This document shows, piece after piece, positions 46,165 to 57,669 of a stretch of 64,000 bases of DNA. Each line of letters starts with the position of its first letter. Positions within the stretch are counted from its first letter, which is position 1. The DNA comes from Takashimella koratensis. Lineage: Eukaryota; Basidiomycota; Tremellomycetes; Trichosporonales; Tetragoniomycetaceae. A program made the position numbers and the translations under genes. Where the stretch lies: positions 2,475,486 through 2,539,485 of the forward strand of contig BCKT01000001.1 in the NCBI GenBank assembly GCA_003116875.1. The letters are read 5' to 3'. The notes below the pieces were generated by a model. That model was not told the DNA's origin. It made no database searches and saw only the letters and a program-made list of their open reading frames with translations.

Positions 46165-48477
46165 ATGGTCGACGCCACACCTGCCACCGCCATGGCGGCG
46201 GATTACACCTCGCTGTCGAAGAAGTCGCTGTACTTCTCCTTCTGCATCGTTACATCGTTGGTGAGTGTCCTCAGTCACCCAGGCGCTGTGTCTCGGCTTT
46301 TCTCAGCCTTTCCGGGTGCTTACTCCCGCGGTATCGTAGTTCTTCCTCTGGGGTCTATCGTACGGCCTCCTCGACGTGCTCAACCAGCACTTCCTCACCA
46401 TCTGTACGTGGCAACATCTCCCCCCCCCCCCCCCACCTGAAGGATCAACATGAACCAGCTGACATCGCCCTTGTACCCGCCCCACTCAATAGTTGGTCTA
46501 ACGCATACTCAATCAACTTTGCTCCAGTTTGCCTACTTTGTGGCGTAAGTTCCAAGCAGCTGAGCTAGAGCCAGATACCAATCACGATTTTTAGGTACCT
46601 CGTCGTCGCCCCTCCTATGGGTATTTACATGCGCCGTTACGGCTACAAGCGAGTGAGCCCCAGCGTTTTTATCTTGGTTCTCTGTTCGTCGTCGGGCTTT
46701 CGCTGATATCCACAGGGGATCCACATCGGTCTTGGGCTCTTCTCCACCGGTGCCGTCCTTTTCTGGCCTGCCGCCAAGTTCGCACACTACGGCATGGTAC
46801 GTGTGGTTTAGCCAAGCGAGGAGACAAGTTTAGTACTCATCCCTCACCACTAGTTCATCGCGTTCACTTTCGTCGCCGCGTCCGGTCTCGCCACGCTTGA
46901 AGTTGCCGCAAACTCTTACATGTATGCCCTGAGTCTCACTATGACTTGGGAGAAAGCTAATATTTGACTCGACTCAGCCTGGTGCTCGGTCCACCCAAGT
47001 ACGGTCCCCTTCGTCTTACCCTCGCTCAGGGCTTCAACGTACGTCTGATTCTTACTCACAAGCAAGTAACAAAACCAGCTAACCAGCCCCACAGGGCATC
47101 GCCACCGTCATCGGTCCCATTCTCGCTGCCCACACCTTCTTCAACGGTGCCAACGAGTACAGTCTCTACACTGTTCAATACGTATACCGTGGGTGGTCAT
47201 GTGTCCAGACACCCACTTGAGACCAGCATTCCTTTCTGCCAATGGCCCAGTGTTTCGAGCTGACACGGATACGTGGCTCTTAGTCGCTCTCGCTGTCTTC
47301 GCTCTATTGCTCAACATTGGCGTTGGCTTCGCCACTCTCCCAGAAGTCAAACAAGCTATTACCGCTGAGCAAGAGGCCAAAGTCAACGCACAGGGTTTTT
47401 TCAAGCAGTACCACACTATCTTTGGTACGTCGCTGTCCTTTTCGACATTGGACAACCTCCCTGATTCAAGGTCTCGATGTGAGCTAACATTGTACCGCGC
47501 GCTCCAGGCTTCATTGCCGAGTGGTTCTACGTTGGGTCTCAAGTTGCCGTCGCTAGCTTTGCTGTCTTCTGTGGGTCACCTTCTCTCGTAAAGTCATACA
47601 ACCTGTGCCTTCTCGTTTCTCTGACTTTTCCTAGACATTGTCGAGCAGCCCAGTCTCTCCTCACCTTACTCCCAAGCGACCGCATCCAACATGTACTCCG
47701 GCTGCCAAGCTGCCTTCACCCTTGGCCGATTCATTGGCGTCCTCTACCTGCGTTACGTCGACCCTTCGTTCGCCCTCTTTGTTCACGGGATTTTCCTGTG
47801 CTTGTTCAGTATCCTCACCGCTACCATCACAGGCAACGGTGGGATAGCGTGCTTGTTCCTCATCTTCTTCTTCGAGAGGTACGTCGCGTTCTCAAGGCCT
47901 GTAGAATGGAAGGGCATACTAACACCAATCATCTCACAGTATCTGTTACCCTGTGATCTTCTCAATCGCCACCGCCGATCTTGGCTCATACCAGAAGATC
48001 GGCTCTGGCCTCATTGCCGTGGGCGTCTCCGGTGGCGCTGCATACCCCTCCCTCCAGGGCCTCGTCTCGGACAACGTCAGCACTCATCGGTCTTACTTCA
48101 TCTCCCTTGTAAGTCTTCACAGCCCGCAACCTTAGTGCTGTCATGTTCTCGGCTTACCAAGCGCAGACCGGTTTCGTCCCACTCATGCTGTACGGCCTTT
48201 TCATGTGGATCCACAATTCGAACAAAAACGGAAACGACCGTCTCTCCATCTGGGCACACCACGTGAGTTCAGTCGCCTCAGCTGTCCCCTTCCTCATGCT
48301 TTTCCTTCTCTTGGGGGACGACGACATGCACATACTGACATCCCATAACAGACTCGAGAGGAGGAAGAGGTTGTACACCAGGCGATGGGCGACAGCATCA
48401 GCGCTCCTGGCCTCCCTGCTCCCATGCTTGGCGACGAGCTCAAGCCCGTGGATTCGTTTGCAGAGCACAAAGAGTAG
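46165..48477 (+). CDS. FucP-type MFS sugar transporter
   Basis: Major facilitator of the fucose permease (FHS) family, taking up hexoses with protons across the plasma membrane. Many exons. Start MVDATPATAMAADYTSLSKKSLYFSFCIVTSL, then FFLWGLSYGLLDVLNQHFLTI, the family signature in helix 1. Then come FAYFVAYLVVAPPMGIYMRRYGYKRGIHIGLGLFSTGAVLFWPAAKFAHYGMFIAFTFVAASGLATLEVAANSYI, GPPKYGPLRLTLAQGFNGIATVIGPILA, and a second half with EWFYVGSQVAVASFAVFY, GRFIGVLYLRYVDPSFALF and GSGLIAVGVSGGAAYPSLQGLVSD. A cytoplasmic tail of about 45 residues (EEEEVVHQAMGDSISAPGLP) follows. The sugar cannot be told from sequence. Confidence 0.92.
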
Positions 48478-49661
48478 TGAATTCGGTGACCAAAGGGTCA
48501 AAGCCCCCCTTTCCTCCTCCACTTCCCAAGACAGTAGTGCCCCAGAGACGATGCACACTCTAACAGGTTTAGGATGTATACGAAAGTGTATGAAACTGGG
48601 GTGGATGTATCACGAGGAGAAAGTGACCGTAGAGACGTCGTTTTTCGTCGTGATCTGAAATTATGAGCTTCACGTGTGCGGAAAGAAAGAGTGATGTGAT
48701 ACTTACAGGACAGGCTGTCAAGAGGTCAAATCCAGGCTGGAGTCGGAGTCGATCGATCACAGTGACCACATGGGGGACGGCGGAACGGCACAACGAACGC
48801 ATACGGACGAGATCATCTTTCGTCCAATGACGAAATACTGGTTGAATATAAGGGCAGATAGCCTGGTCTGCTGTCGTGTTTCACTAAAGTCTCGTGTCAC
48901 CCTCGTTTCCCCTACCACCTCTCCTCCTCTCATCATCGTCGCACTTCCCGCACAGACCCGCCGGCCATCACTGCCATCACGACGTGGGGCCACCAGATCC
49001 TTTTGGTTAACGGCTACGCTCCCATCACCCCAATTTCCTCATCTGCCACTGATCGAAAATGAAAAAAGAACAAAATCACGTGACACAGAGTTGCCCAAAG
49101 TGGCAACTCCCACACCGCCAGACTCTTTTCATCATGTGTAGTATCTGAGCTATATCGCGATTCGCGCGAGTCAGACGGGATGTCTTTCGCATTCTGCGTC
49201 TCGTTTCTCGCCTTTGAAGATCGTTGTAAGACTATCGGTCTGTTCCAAGGTTTCCCGGCTCCGTTTCCTCCGTAGTGCTTTCGCTCGCGTTTCCATGTTC
49301 ATTTGCGGACCGTAGTGAATGTAAGATTCAGGGTTTTCGGTTTTCCTTTCCATCGTTCTCTCTTCTCTCGCCTACTCTCCGGTCCCTCGTCCGCTCCGCC
49401 TACCTTTCCTCCGCCTTCTCTGTCTATTCTGTAGCGTTCAAGAACAAGCTAATCACTCTCTTGCCTCTATTGGCTAAGATCATGTGTAGTATCTGTTCTT
49501 ATAGCTGTGAGAAGCTATATCGTCCTACGGGACTTTCTTCTCATACTATTTCTTTCGCCTAGATGAGCCTCTGTAGCTTGCTGCATGCGATTCCGAGATG
49601 TCGCTGGCCTTTCACTACCGCCTTCTGATGTCAGGGCAACACCATATAATCTTTTTGCGGC
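48478..49661. other. spacer left of the mobile elements
   Basis: Holds the transporter's 3' region. Frames of up to 123 codons occur (48770-49141) but none looks conserved. Nothing else supported. Confidence 0.5.
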
Positions 49662-49670
49662 GGTAGGAGG
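49662..49670. repeat. target-site duplication, left (DNA transposon)
   Basis: GGTAGGAGG directly before the left inverted repeat; the same nine bases follow the right repeat at 50275-50283. Confidence 0.85.
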
Positions 49671-49740
49671 CGGTGGATTTTTTTACATACCCCTTTTGTT
49701 CATTTACCTACCCCCGGGGTAGATAAAGAACTATGAGTTT
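49671..49740 (+). repeat. terminal inverted repeat, left
   Basis: Seventy bases from CGGTGGATTT to CTATGAGTTT; pairs with 50205-50274 with two mismatches. Confidence 0.9.
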
Positions 49741-50204
49741 CCATAAAATGCTGACAGCTCACCAACCTAATGGCCAAATCGTAATTGCTTCCTTCTCACC
49801 AGTTTATCTCTGCTCCCACAGTTCATGCAGAGTTTTTACTTCATGGACGCCTTGCTGACATATTGCATAGCAATTCCTCAAGTTTTCATGCATGTCCAAG
49901 CTGTTGTTACAGAGGAAGAAGCTCAGAGACCAGCAGACAAATTGTAATGAAATTCTAATCGCTATGGGTAATTTCCTAATGCTCCTTTGGGAAATTAGGA
50001 TTTGGGTTCAGTCAATTAGGAAGTTATTAGGAAAATCACACTAACTTTAAGGCTTCTCCTTCGTCTGAAACCTCCTGAAAGTGCAAGAAAATTGGGCAGA
50101 GTGCAGACAGACGTGTCATTGATATGTGAGCTGTTGTTTTGAATTTCAATGCACAAGCAAAAGCTTGGAATCCGTGGTGCAACTTAGCTATTAGCATTTT
50201 ATCA

Positions 50205-50274
50205 AACTCATAGTTTTTTATCAACCCCGGGGGTAGGTAAATGAACAAAAGGGGTATGTAAAAAAATCCACCGG
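50205..50274 (-). repeat. terminal inverted repeat, right
   Basis: Reverse complement of the left repeat from AAACTCATAG to AATCCACCG. Confidence 0.9.
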
Positions 50275-50283
50275 GTAGGAGGG
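50275..50283. repeat. target-site duplication, right (DNA transposon)
   Basis: GGTAGGAGG, identical to 49662-49670. Confidence 0.85.
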
Positions 50284-50320
50284 GGGAAAGGGTGAGGATT
50301 GGATTGCCCGAGTGCAAAAT

Positions 50321-50528
50321 TGTTAAAGTACGAGATTATACTGAATTACCGAAAGTAGCAAAACATCACCCCTAACGTCGGAGAGTCATTGGCCTCTATT
50401 GTTCTCTAGAGTCCTCTATTGTTCCTCGTACACATTGGTTCTTATTGTTCCCAACAGTAGAACCTCATACATATTCAGTACGACCAAGTGTCAGAGATGA
50501 ATCCCCAGAGTATCGTAAAATCTTCACA
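50321..50528 (+). repeat. left LTR
   Basis: Starts TGTTAAAG and ends CTTCACA, the usual TG...CA ends; two differences from the right LTR. Confidence 0.95.
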
Positions 50529-50561
50529 CATTATCAGTACCGTGCGCTACCGACTGCGCCA
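50529..50561 (-). other. primer-binding site complementary to a tRNA 5' half
   Basis: Directly after the left LTR, the reverse complement contains GGCGCAGTCGGTAGCGC (a D-arm) and then CGGTACTGATAATG, an anticodon stem and loop with T33 and the triplet GAT. The match to tRNA form runs over about 33 bases and resembles tRNA-Ile with UAU anticodon except at the wobble base. Copia-type elements are known to prime from the cleaved 5' half of initiator tRNA-Met; here another tRNA seems to be used. Confidence 0.6.
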
Positions 50562-50684
50562 GTGACCTACCCAGATACTCTCAAGCTCTTCATTCTCTAC
50601 CGCCACCAGCAGCCACTCGATAATAGCCACCTTTGAGTAGCACAGGACCGAACAACCGTCACCGTTTCGATCAACCCAGTAACC

Positions 50685-53600
50685 ATGGCGACCGAGAACC
50701 AGAAACAGATCTCAGCAGAGGTACCCTCGGTACCAAAACTGAGGGATCTGAAGAACTTCCCTCAGTGGAAGCTTCAGATAGAGATTCTCTTACTTCGTGA
50801 GGGAGTCTGGGACACTGTTCTTGGATTCGATACCGAGCCCGGCAACACCGAATCCGAAACAACCCCGAGGCAGTCCCACACCGGTGGGGATGCACCAGAA
50901 ACACCCAGCCGCACAGGAGCTACTGCAGCGGACTCTCCCGCAAGGGAACCCAGTGTAGTTTCAGAGAGTCAATCTCTGACATCTGCAGGTTCCGGTACCA
51001 GCAGCTCTGGCACCGAAAGCACCCAGTCCACCGTCAGAGGCCGATTATACCCGGCCACCACTTTGTTACCGCCAGTCTTGGCCATAGAGGCGTTCACGTT
51101 AGCCGAGAGAAGGGGTGCTAGACCGCCTAGCACCCTACCAAGAGCAGTTAGGGACGGAACAGATTCAAAGTTGGTTAAGAGGTGGGAGTTATGGAAGAGG
51201 AGGGAGGATAAGGCCCGGTCAATCCTGCTGGCGACAGTTTCCCCCGGTATATCTCAAATGATTCGATTCAAATCCTCTTCGGCTGAAATGTGGGGTTATA
51301 TCATAACCACTTTCAGACTGGATACACCCGAAAACCAGCAGGATATCAAGAACAAGATATCCGACCTTTACCTAAAGGAAACACCGACTCAGAACAATAT
51401 GACGAAGCATCTCGAGCGGTACCAAGCCCTTCTACTGAAGGCAGAGGAAGCAGGGGTGTACTACAGTGAGGCAGAGGAGGTCAGAATGTTCCTCAGGACA
51501 CTTCCAATGTCTCTGAAGGCCATTCAGACTCTCAACACGGCAACCCCAGGAGGTCTAAAGTGGTCCAACATGGTTAATATCTATAACCAAGAGGGCCAGG
51601 AGACACAACGGAGATGGGAGAGACAGAGCCGGCTTAAGGGACAATCCGGTACGATCCTCGCAATGACCACACAGCAGAAAGGCGGCCAACAACCCAAATC
51701 TACAAGCAAGAAAGGCCAGCAACCAGTAAACAACAACATTGAATGCTGGACTTGCGGGGAAAAAGGACACACCAAGAAAAGGTGTCCGGTTTGGCTAGCC
51801 AGAAACGAACAGAATGGCAAGGACGGTCATGCCAAAAACGACCGACAGACCGACAACAAGGCTTTGCTCACAAAAGCCTCTCTGGACTGGGATGAAGCCG
51901 AACCTGCCATAGGAACTTTATTCCTGGCCAGAGCGTCAACACCGCCAAACAACCGTTTCTGGGACGAGGATTACGGAATCCAAGACATCCGGCCGACCAG
52001 AACCGAGAATGATGAGGCCTCATGGGACGCTCTAAACTTAGAGACCTTTGAGGTTGATTCACCGATTATCCCAACCATTACCCCCACTCCTACTTCGCAA
52101 TCCCTAATCCCTATCCCCATTCCATTCCTGAAGGACAATGCAGTAATGCAGAATCCCGAAGAAGCCACTGTGCTAGCTGCCACTATGGGTAACCAGTCAA
52201 CTAGGTCATCCAAGTGGGTACTAGACAGTGGAGCGACACACCATGTCACCCCTTTTAGAGAGATCCTCATGGAAATCTCTGTAGTCGAACCTCCTATCAA
52301 GTTCACAGTAGCGAATTCGATGCACATGTATTCACCAGCAAAAGGAACGGTCCGGTTCACTATCAACAATGTCAGACTCTCAAATGGAGTTGGCATCATT
52401 CGGGATGTTCACCTAGTTCCACTGGCCGGTATCAACTTATTATCGGTCACCAGGCTCATCCAGCATGGATAGGAAGTTTCACTCAATTGGCAGAACCCGT
52501 TAATTTGATGCGCCGACACAGTTATCCCTCTAACGAGAGAGGAAGGTCTGTGGGTAATAAACGTCAACTACCCTCAGAAGAGACACCTTAGTCTCACAGT
52601 TCTACCCCCTACCATAAGAGTGCTCTCACCCTTGGAGAAAGAACACATCCGGCTCGGCCATATCAGCAAAAGACATCTACTGGACCTAGCAAGGGAAGGT
52701 AGCCTGGAAATCGATTACGAAACGGCCAAGACCGACACTTTCGACACAGGAAATTGCCAGATCTGTAGGAAAGTCAAATCCACAAAACAGCCGGCCAAGG
52801 AGGAAGGAGAGAGGGCAAGCAAGCCAGGGGAATTGGTTCATTTGGACTTAGCCGGCCCCTTCACAGTTTTGGAAAGGGGAAACGATCATTATGTTCTTAT
52901 TACCAACGATTTCACTAGGATTACAAGCGTTACTGCACTCCGAGGGCGAAAACGGGCCATGATCAAGCTACAGCGGTTTATCAACATCCTCGAACGACAG
53001 ACCGGGTACAAGGTTAAGAAAGTTCGAACCGATAACGGCCCAGAACTAGTCAGTGGAGAGGCTAGCAGTTTCTTCAGCTCCCAAGGCATTATCCACCAAC
53101 TATTGCCACCATACCGGCAAGCCATGAACGGAGTGGCCGAACGGTTCATGCGAACGGTCAAGGAGATGGGCAGCTGCCTGTTATTAGAGAGCGGGTTAGC
53201 TCAAGGGTTTTGGGACTATGCTGTCAAATATGTCCCAAATATCCTAATGAGGGTATGGAGAGAGAGGGAGGGAAAGCTATCACCATGGGAGCGGATAACA
53301 GGCCGAAGCCCACACCTTGATAAGGTCCTACAGTTTGGCCAGTACGTTTTTGCTCACCGTCCACCCAAAACGAGAGAAAAGGCAGACCTTACGGCATCGA
53401 AAGGTCTACTAGGGAGGGTTATTGGGCAACAGATCCACAGAACTGGGTGGATTGTCAGGGTGGAAGAAACAGGCTCTGTGATCCACACACGGGATCTAGT
53501 TACTACCAAACCCCAGGACATTGGCCCATCATCGTTCACCCCCAAGGTTCGACAAAAGCTCGACCAGATTAAGGCGAAACAACAAGCCAGAGAGGAAAGG

Positions 53601-55523
53601 TTACAGTCAATGGCAAAACCCAATCCGGACCCAGTTGAAACCGTAATTACTCCACCTACCAAACCCAAAAGTAGAATGGAAGAAAGCAGCTCATCTGAGG
53701 AAAGCGACTCGGATGGGGACAACAGTAATTCCTCTTTGGAATCCACCAGCCCCGACCCGATCATACCACCTCTACCAAGCACCCCACCAATAGACAGTAC
53801 ACCGGTACCCCCAGGCAGTGGATCATACATTAGCGAAGATGGATGCCAACACAGCGCCAGGTTACAATCACCGGACTATGACCATGCAGGTCAAGGGGGA
53901 CGTGCAGCCTATATTGGAGCCAAATTCGTCTTATCCACCCTACCCACCTTCCAGTACGACGATCCTAGATCACTGAAGGAAGCACTGGCCAGCCCTCATT
54001 CAGAGGAATGGCTGAAAGCTATGAAGGTGGAGCTGGACAAACTTCGACAGATGGGAACCTGGGTGGAGACAAAAGCCCCACCAGGCCGAAAGAAAGTTGG
54101 AGCCAAGTGGGTCTTCAAACTGAAAAGGGATGCAACTGGCAAGCCCGTAAAGTTTAAAGCCAGACTAGTTGCCAGAGGGTTTTCACAGGTCCCCGGAATT
54201 GATTACAAGGAAACCTTTGCTCCAGTAGGCCGTTCGGTATCATTGCGCATATTACTATCGGTTGCAGCAACACTCAATCTCGAAATCCAGCAAACCAATG
54301 TAGAGGCAGCTTACCTCAACGGGGATATCGACAAGGAAATATTCATGGAGTATCCGGAAAGGATGGCCAAGATGGAGGGATGTGACAGCCTGCTACTGAA
54401 AAAGTCACTTTATGGGCTAAAGCAGTCAGGCCGAACATGGTGGTTGGAGCTATCGAGCAAGCTAGAGAAGTATGGGTTCACCCGATCTGAATCGGACTGG
54501 GGAATCCACTACCGACCTAGGACTAAGGATAGCGGTCCTATTATCCTACTAGTTTACGTCGACGACTTTGTTATTGCGGGCAAAACAAAGCAGGACATTC
54601 AACACCTTATCCGACAGCTACAGACACACTATACCATTACCGAAATGGGCGAAGTTGACACTATTCTCGGAATAAAAGTTACAAGGAACAGACAGAAAAG
54701 GACAATACGACTGCACCAACCAGCTTATATCGATTGACTTTTAGAGCGGTTCCCAGGACAGGCCGAGTACACTCAAAAACTAATCACCCCGTTACCGAGG
54801 ACCAACACAATCAAAGGGGACACAGGCCCCACCCCACTAACACCTTACCAAGAGATTGTAGGGTGTCTGAGGTGGTTGGCAACCTGCACCCGACCGGACA
54901 TCGAATTCACAGCGGGATACCTAGCGAGGAACCTATCGGCACCAACAACCGAGCATTGGGATCTAGCTCTGAGAGTAGTAGCATACCTACGAACGACTCA
55001 GAACTACGGATTACAGCTGGGAGGAAAGGAGGCAAAGCTGGAAGGCTGGGTAGATGCAGACTGGGGAGGGGACACCGGGAAAAGGGTTTCAACAACGGGT
55101 TACTGCTTCAAGATAAACGGCTTGCTAGTCACATGGAGTTCAAGACGACAACAAACGGTCTCGTTATCAACGGTGGAATCTGAATACATTGCAACGGCAG
55201 AGGCAACCAAGGAAGCACAGTGGCTGAAGTCCCTTCTGAAGGGAATAGGTTTCGATCGACTATCAAACGGAGCCACAGTACTCCACGTAGATAATCAAGG
55301 TGCTATCCGGCTAGCTCTCCACCCTGGAATGCACAGCAGGACGAAACACATTGACATCAGACACCATTTCATCCGTTCGGTAATAGAAGAAAAACAGATC
55401 AAACTACGATATATCCCGACAGCAGAGCAACAGGCAGACATATTCACAAAATCACTACCGGGTCCAAAACACTGGGAGATAGCACACAGCCTAGGTTTAG
55501 CTGAGCCAGAGAGGGGATTCTAA
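50685..55523 (+). pseudogene. gag-pol polyprotein frame with three stop codons
   Basis: All parts lie in one reading frame of about 1612 codons. Gag begins MATENQKQISAEVPSVPKL, with the FPQWKLQIEILL start common in copia gag. The zinc knuckle CWTCGEKGHTKKRC is at about 51747-51789. Protease shows WVLDSGATHHVTP near 52218. Stops TAG at 52470-52472 and TGA at 52506-52508 break the frame between protease and integrase. Integrase follows with HIRLGH and CQICRK (zinc site), LDLAGPF, DNGPELV and VAERFMRTVKE (DDE). Reverse transcriptase shows KWVFKLKRD, KARLVARGFSQ, LYGLKQSGRTWW and YVDDF. A TGA at 54735-54737 precedes the RNase H part (DADWGGD, VESEYIA, DNQGAI). All three stops could have come from C-to-T change of CAG or CGA codons. 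Confidence 0.92.
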
Positions 55524-55537
55524 GTATGACACTGGTC

Positions 55538-55546
55538 AAGGGGGAC
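55538..55546 (+). other. polypurine tract
   Basis: AAGGGGGAC immediately before the right LTR; the usual primer site for plus-strand DNA synthesis. Confidence 0.75.
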
Positions 55547-55754
55547 TGTTAAAGTACGAGATTATACTGAATTACCGAAAGTAGCAAAACATCACCCCTA
55601 TCGTTGGAGAGTCATTGGCCTCTATTGTTCTCTAGAGTCCTCTATTGTTCCTCGTACACATTGGTTCTTATTGTTCCCAACAGTAGAACCTCATACATAT
55701 TCAGTACGACCAAGTGTCAGAGATGAATCCCCAGAGTATCGTAAAATCTTCACA
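55547..55754 (+). repeat. right LTR
   Basis: 208 bp, TGTTAAAG to CTTCACA, two differences from the left LTR, followed by the duplication AAAAT. Confidence 0.95.
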
Positions 55755-55840
55755 AAAATCATCTTTGTCAATCTGATTGTAAATTTTCTCGTCAGCTATG
55801 CATCCAAACGTAGCACAGGGACGATCATTCATAACCCCAA

Positions 55841-55859
55841 ATGGCGCCAAAGTTGTCCC
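55841..55859 (-). repeat. dispersed repeat core, copy 7
   Basis: Minus strand, GGGACAACTTTGGCGCCAT; 82 bases right of the retrotransposon's target duplication. Confidence 0.65.
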
Positions 55860-56265
55860 ACGACGGTTGTTTCCAATCTGAGGTTGCTGTCGCGTGAATC
55901 GGGCTGCTTGACGTCGCGCGTGGACGATCAAAATGCTCCCGCCGAGCTTGGCGGCCACTCAGGCTCTTCCTCATTTTGCGCCAATCCACTCGAGCTTGAC
56001 ATGTGCATGTACATTCACCTCCCTACCTTGCGCCCAGGTTATCCTGCATCGATGACTTCAGTTCTCAAGTCGTTATCGTTCGAGGAGACTCTCGCTGTTC
56101 TCCAGGTGGGCTGGGTTTTGACCTGAGCCCAGTGATGAGATGACTTTACGTAAACCGCCTTTTTCTACGACATCCTCTCTTGACCAAGAATCTTCCTAGA
56201 CGCATAAGCATTTGTTGAAAATGGATGCACTCGACACCCGAGAGGGTAGACATGCACTTCAACAA

Positions 56266-56284
56266 AGCGCCAAAGCTGTCCTGC
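56266..56284 (-). repeat. dispersed repeat core, copy 8
   Basis: Minus strand, GCAGGACAGCTTTGGCGCT; about 130 bases upstream of the ELP5-like start. Confidence 0.7.
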
Positions 56285-56411
56285 GTGTTGTACTTTCAAA
56301 GTGGGGGTAGTATCGCAGATTTCTACCTCCCCGTTGCGTTGGGTGACAAGTGTCATTGTTCCGACTCGTCCTTGAATTTTGGTCATTTTTGTTCAGTTTG
56401 ACATCATCACC

Positions 56412-57669
56412 ATGGTGGACGCCGACGAGAGCCTGTTACCTACCACCTCTACAACAGGCTACATCATCGTCACTCATTCAGCTGTGAACTCGCCCTCTGC
56501 GCTGGTGGTGTACCTGTTACAGCATGGAGCGACACAGGTGCCGGGATTGCTAGTAACGACGCTACGATCTGCGGCGTCCTACTCCTCGTCGAGTAACTCT
56601 TTCGACGTCTTGGATCTCACCTCTTCTGTCCCTGGATATCCCTCACTCGGCTCGTCTTCCTCACCGCTCTCAAGTATCTTGGCAACCTGTAAGCTTCGAT
56701 CCTGATTGCCTTCCCGAATCCCTCCAGCTCTTGTGTCACTGCTGCTCCTCGCCCGTCTTCCATCAGCTCGCGAACCCTTTGACCTAATAGCTGACCATGA
56801 CCAGACTCGTCACGACTCGGAACCATTGTGATTGACGGTATCGACGTGCTCGCCGAAGACTACGGCACAGGCCCAGCTGTATACCTTGTCCGCGAGCTTC
56901 TTGCTCTTGCTCGAGATGGTACGTGGATCGTTCAAAATGACATCCTTTGTCTCCTTGCAACCCCTCGCGATCGTATATCTCCTTCTCAGCGACGTAGCTA
57001 ACACATCTCCTACACACAGCTCCCGCTAGCCGACCGCGCATCATCCTCACTCTCCCCACTTCATCCTCTCTCCTTCCTCACCTGACTTCCCCCACCCTCT
57101 CACCGGCTGTCACCCTTCTCACCCCTCATCAAGCCGCGCACCTCGAGTCTCTTTCCGCATCCTACCTCGCACCATTGGGGAGCGAGCGCTTCCGGGCTAT
57201 GTTAGAGACCGCCAAAGCAAGAGCGTGGGATGTAGACTTGTCCCATCGTGGGTTACTTGGCGGGTACGCGTACGGCGAGGGCAGTAATAGGTGGAACGGG
57301 AAAGGCGGGAGTGGGAATTCGAGTCGACCCGATGCGGCGGAAGTGGTCCAGGTGCTTGTCCGGAAAGCAACAGGCGGAGCAAAGGGAATCTCTCGTTCCC
57401 TCGAGGCCATCCGTGACGGCGCTCAGGTCCCGCTAGCCCAAGTAGCCCGCGTCGACCCGCTCACACGGCCACAGGCGGTGGACGTCAGCGGTACCGCAGG
57501 AGCGAAGACGCACGCGGATTTGAACCTCCCGTTCAACTTGAGCCTTACCGATAGGCAGAGAGAAGAGAGAGGAGGAGTCCCGTTGCCGTATGTCCATGAA
57601 GGGGAGGGCATGGACCGGCTCGGTGCCGGTATGGATTGGGAGGAAGACGAAGAGGACGAGGAGGTATAG
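56412..57669 (+). CDS. Elongator subunit Elp5-like protein
   Basis: Probable Elp5 (Iki1) of the Elp4-5-6 ring of Elongator, which modifies wobble uridines of tRNAs. Exons: 56412-56688, 56805-56918, 57020-57669; all junctions keep frame, giving 346 residues. The RecA-like fold shows YIIVTHSAVNSPSALVVYLLQHGA, LGTIVIDGIDVLAEDYGTGPAVYLVRELLALARD (Walker B-like strand without an ATP P-loop, as usual for these subunits) and RIILTLPTSSSLLPHL. The C-terminal motif LNLPFNLSLTDRQREERGGVPLPYVHEG followed by acidic DWEEDEEDEEV is the characteristic Elp5 tail. Call rests mainly on this tail and overall plan. The start chosen is the ATG with good context (CACCATGG); a frame opens upstream from 56379 too. 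Confidence 0.75.

Larger units (their letters stand above)
49671..50274. mobile_element. 604-bp non-autonomous DNA transposon (Mutator-like MITE)
   Basis: The element begins CGGTGGATTTTTTTACATAC and ends with the reverse complement. The left repeat 49671-49740 and right repeat 50205-50274 match at 68 of 70 positions by my alignment, and weaker similarity continues about 20 bases inward. A perfect 9-bp duplication flanks it. Long inverted repeats with a 9-bp target duplication are typical of Mutator-like elements, while hAT gives 8 bp. No transposase frame lies inside, so it would depend on an autonomous relative. The interior is AT-richer than its neighbours. Near-identity of the ends suggests a fairly young insertion. 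Confidence 0.88.
50316..55759 (+). mobile_element. Ty1/copia LTR retrotransposon, full length with stops
   Basis: A complete element: left LTR 50321-50528, right LTR 55547-55754, each 208 bp and flanked by the 5-bp duplication AAAAT (50316-50320 and 55755-55759). Order inside: tRNA-half primer-binding site, gag with zinc knuckle, protease, integrase, reverse transcriptase, RNase H, purine tract. Integrase before reverse transcriptase places it in Ty1/copia. The LTRs differ at two positions only (near 50375 and 50380 against 55601 and 55606), so insertion is recent. Three in-frame stop codons interrupt the single gag-pol frame, so this copy probably cannot make all its proteins. Confidence 0.95.
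55760..56411. other. spacer between retrotransposon and ELP5-like gene
   Basis: Holds two minus-strand copies of the dispersed repeat and the promoter of the next gene. A 151-codon frame (55671-56126) begins within the LTR and is not credible as a gene. Confidence 0.5.

Noticed and set aside
52470..52472. Programmed stop readthrough in the retrotransposon
   Set aside because: The base context after TAG is not the known readthrough signal, and two further stops in the same frame cannot be explained that way.
55671..56126. 151-codon frame spanning LTR and flank
   Set aside because: Half of it is LTR sequence; the rest has no resemblance to a protein and carries two non-coding features.
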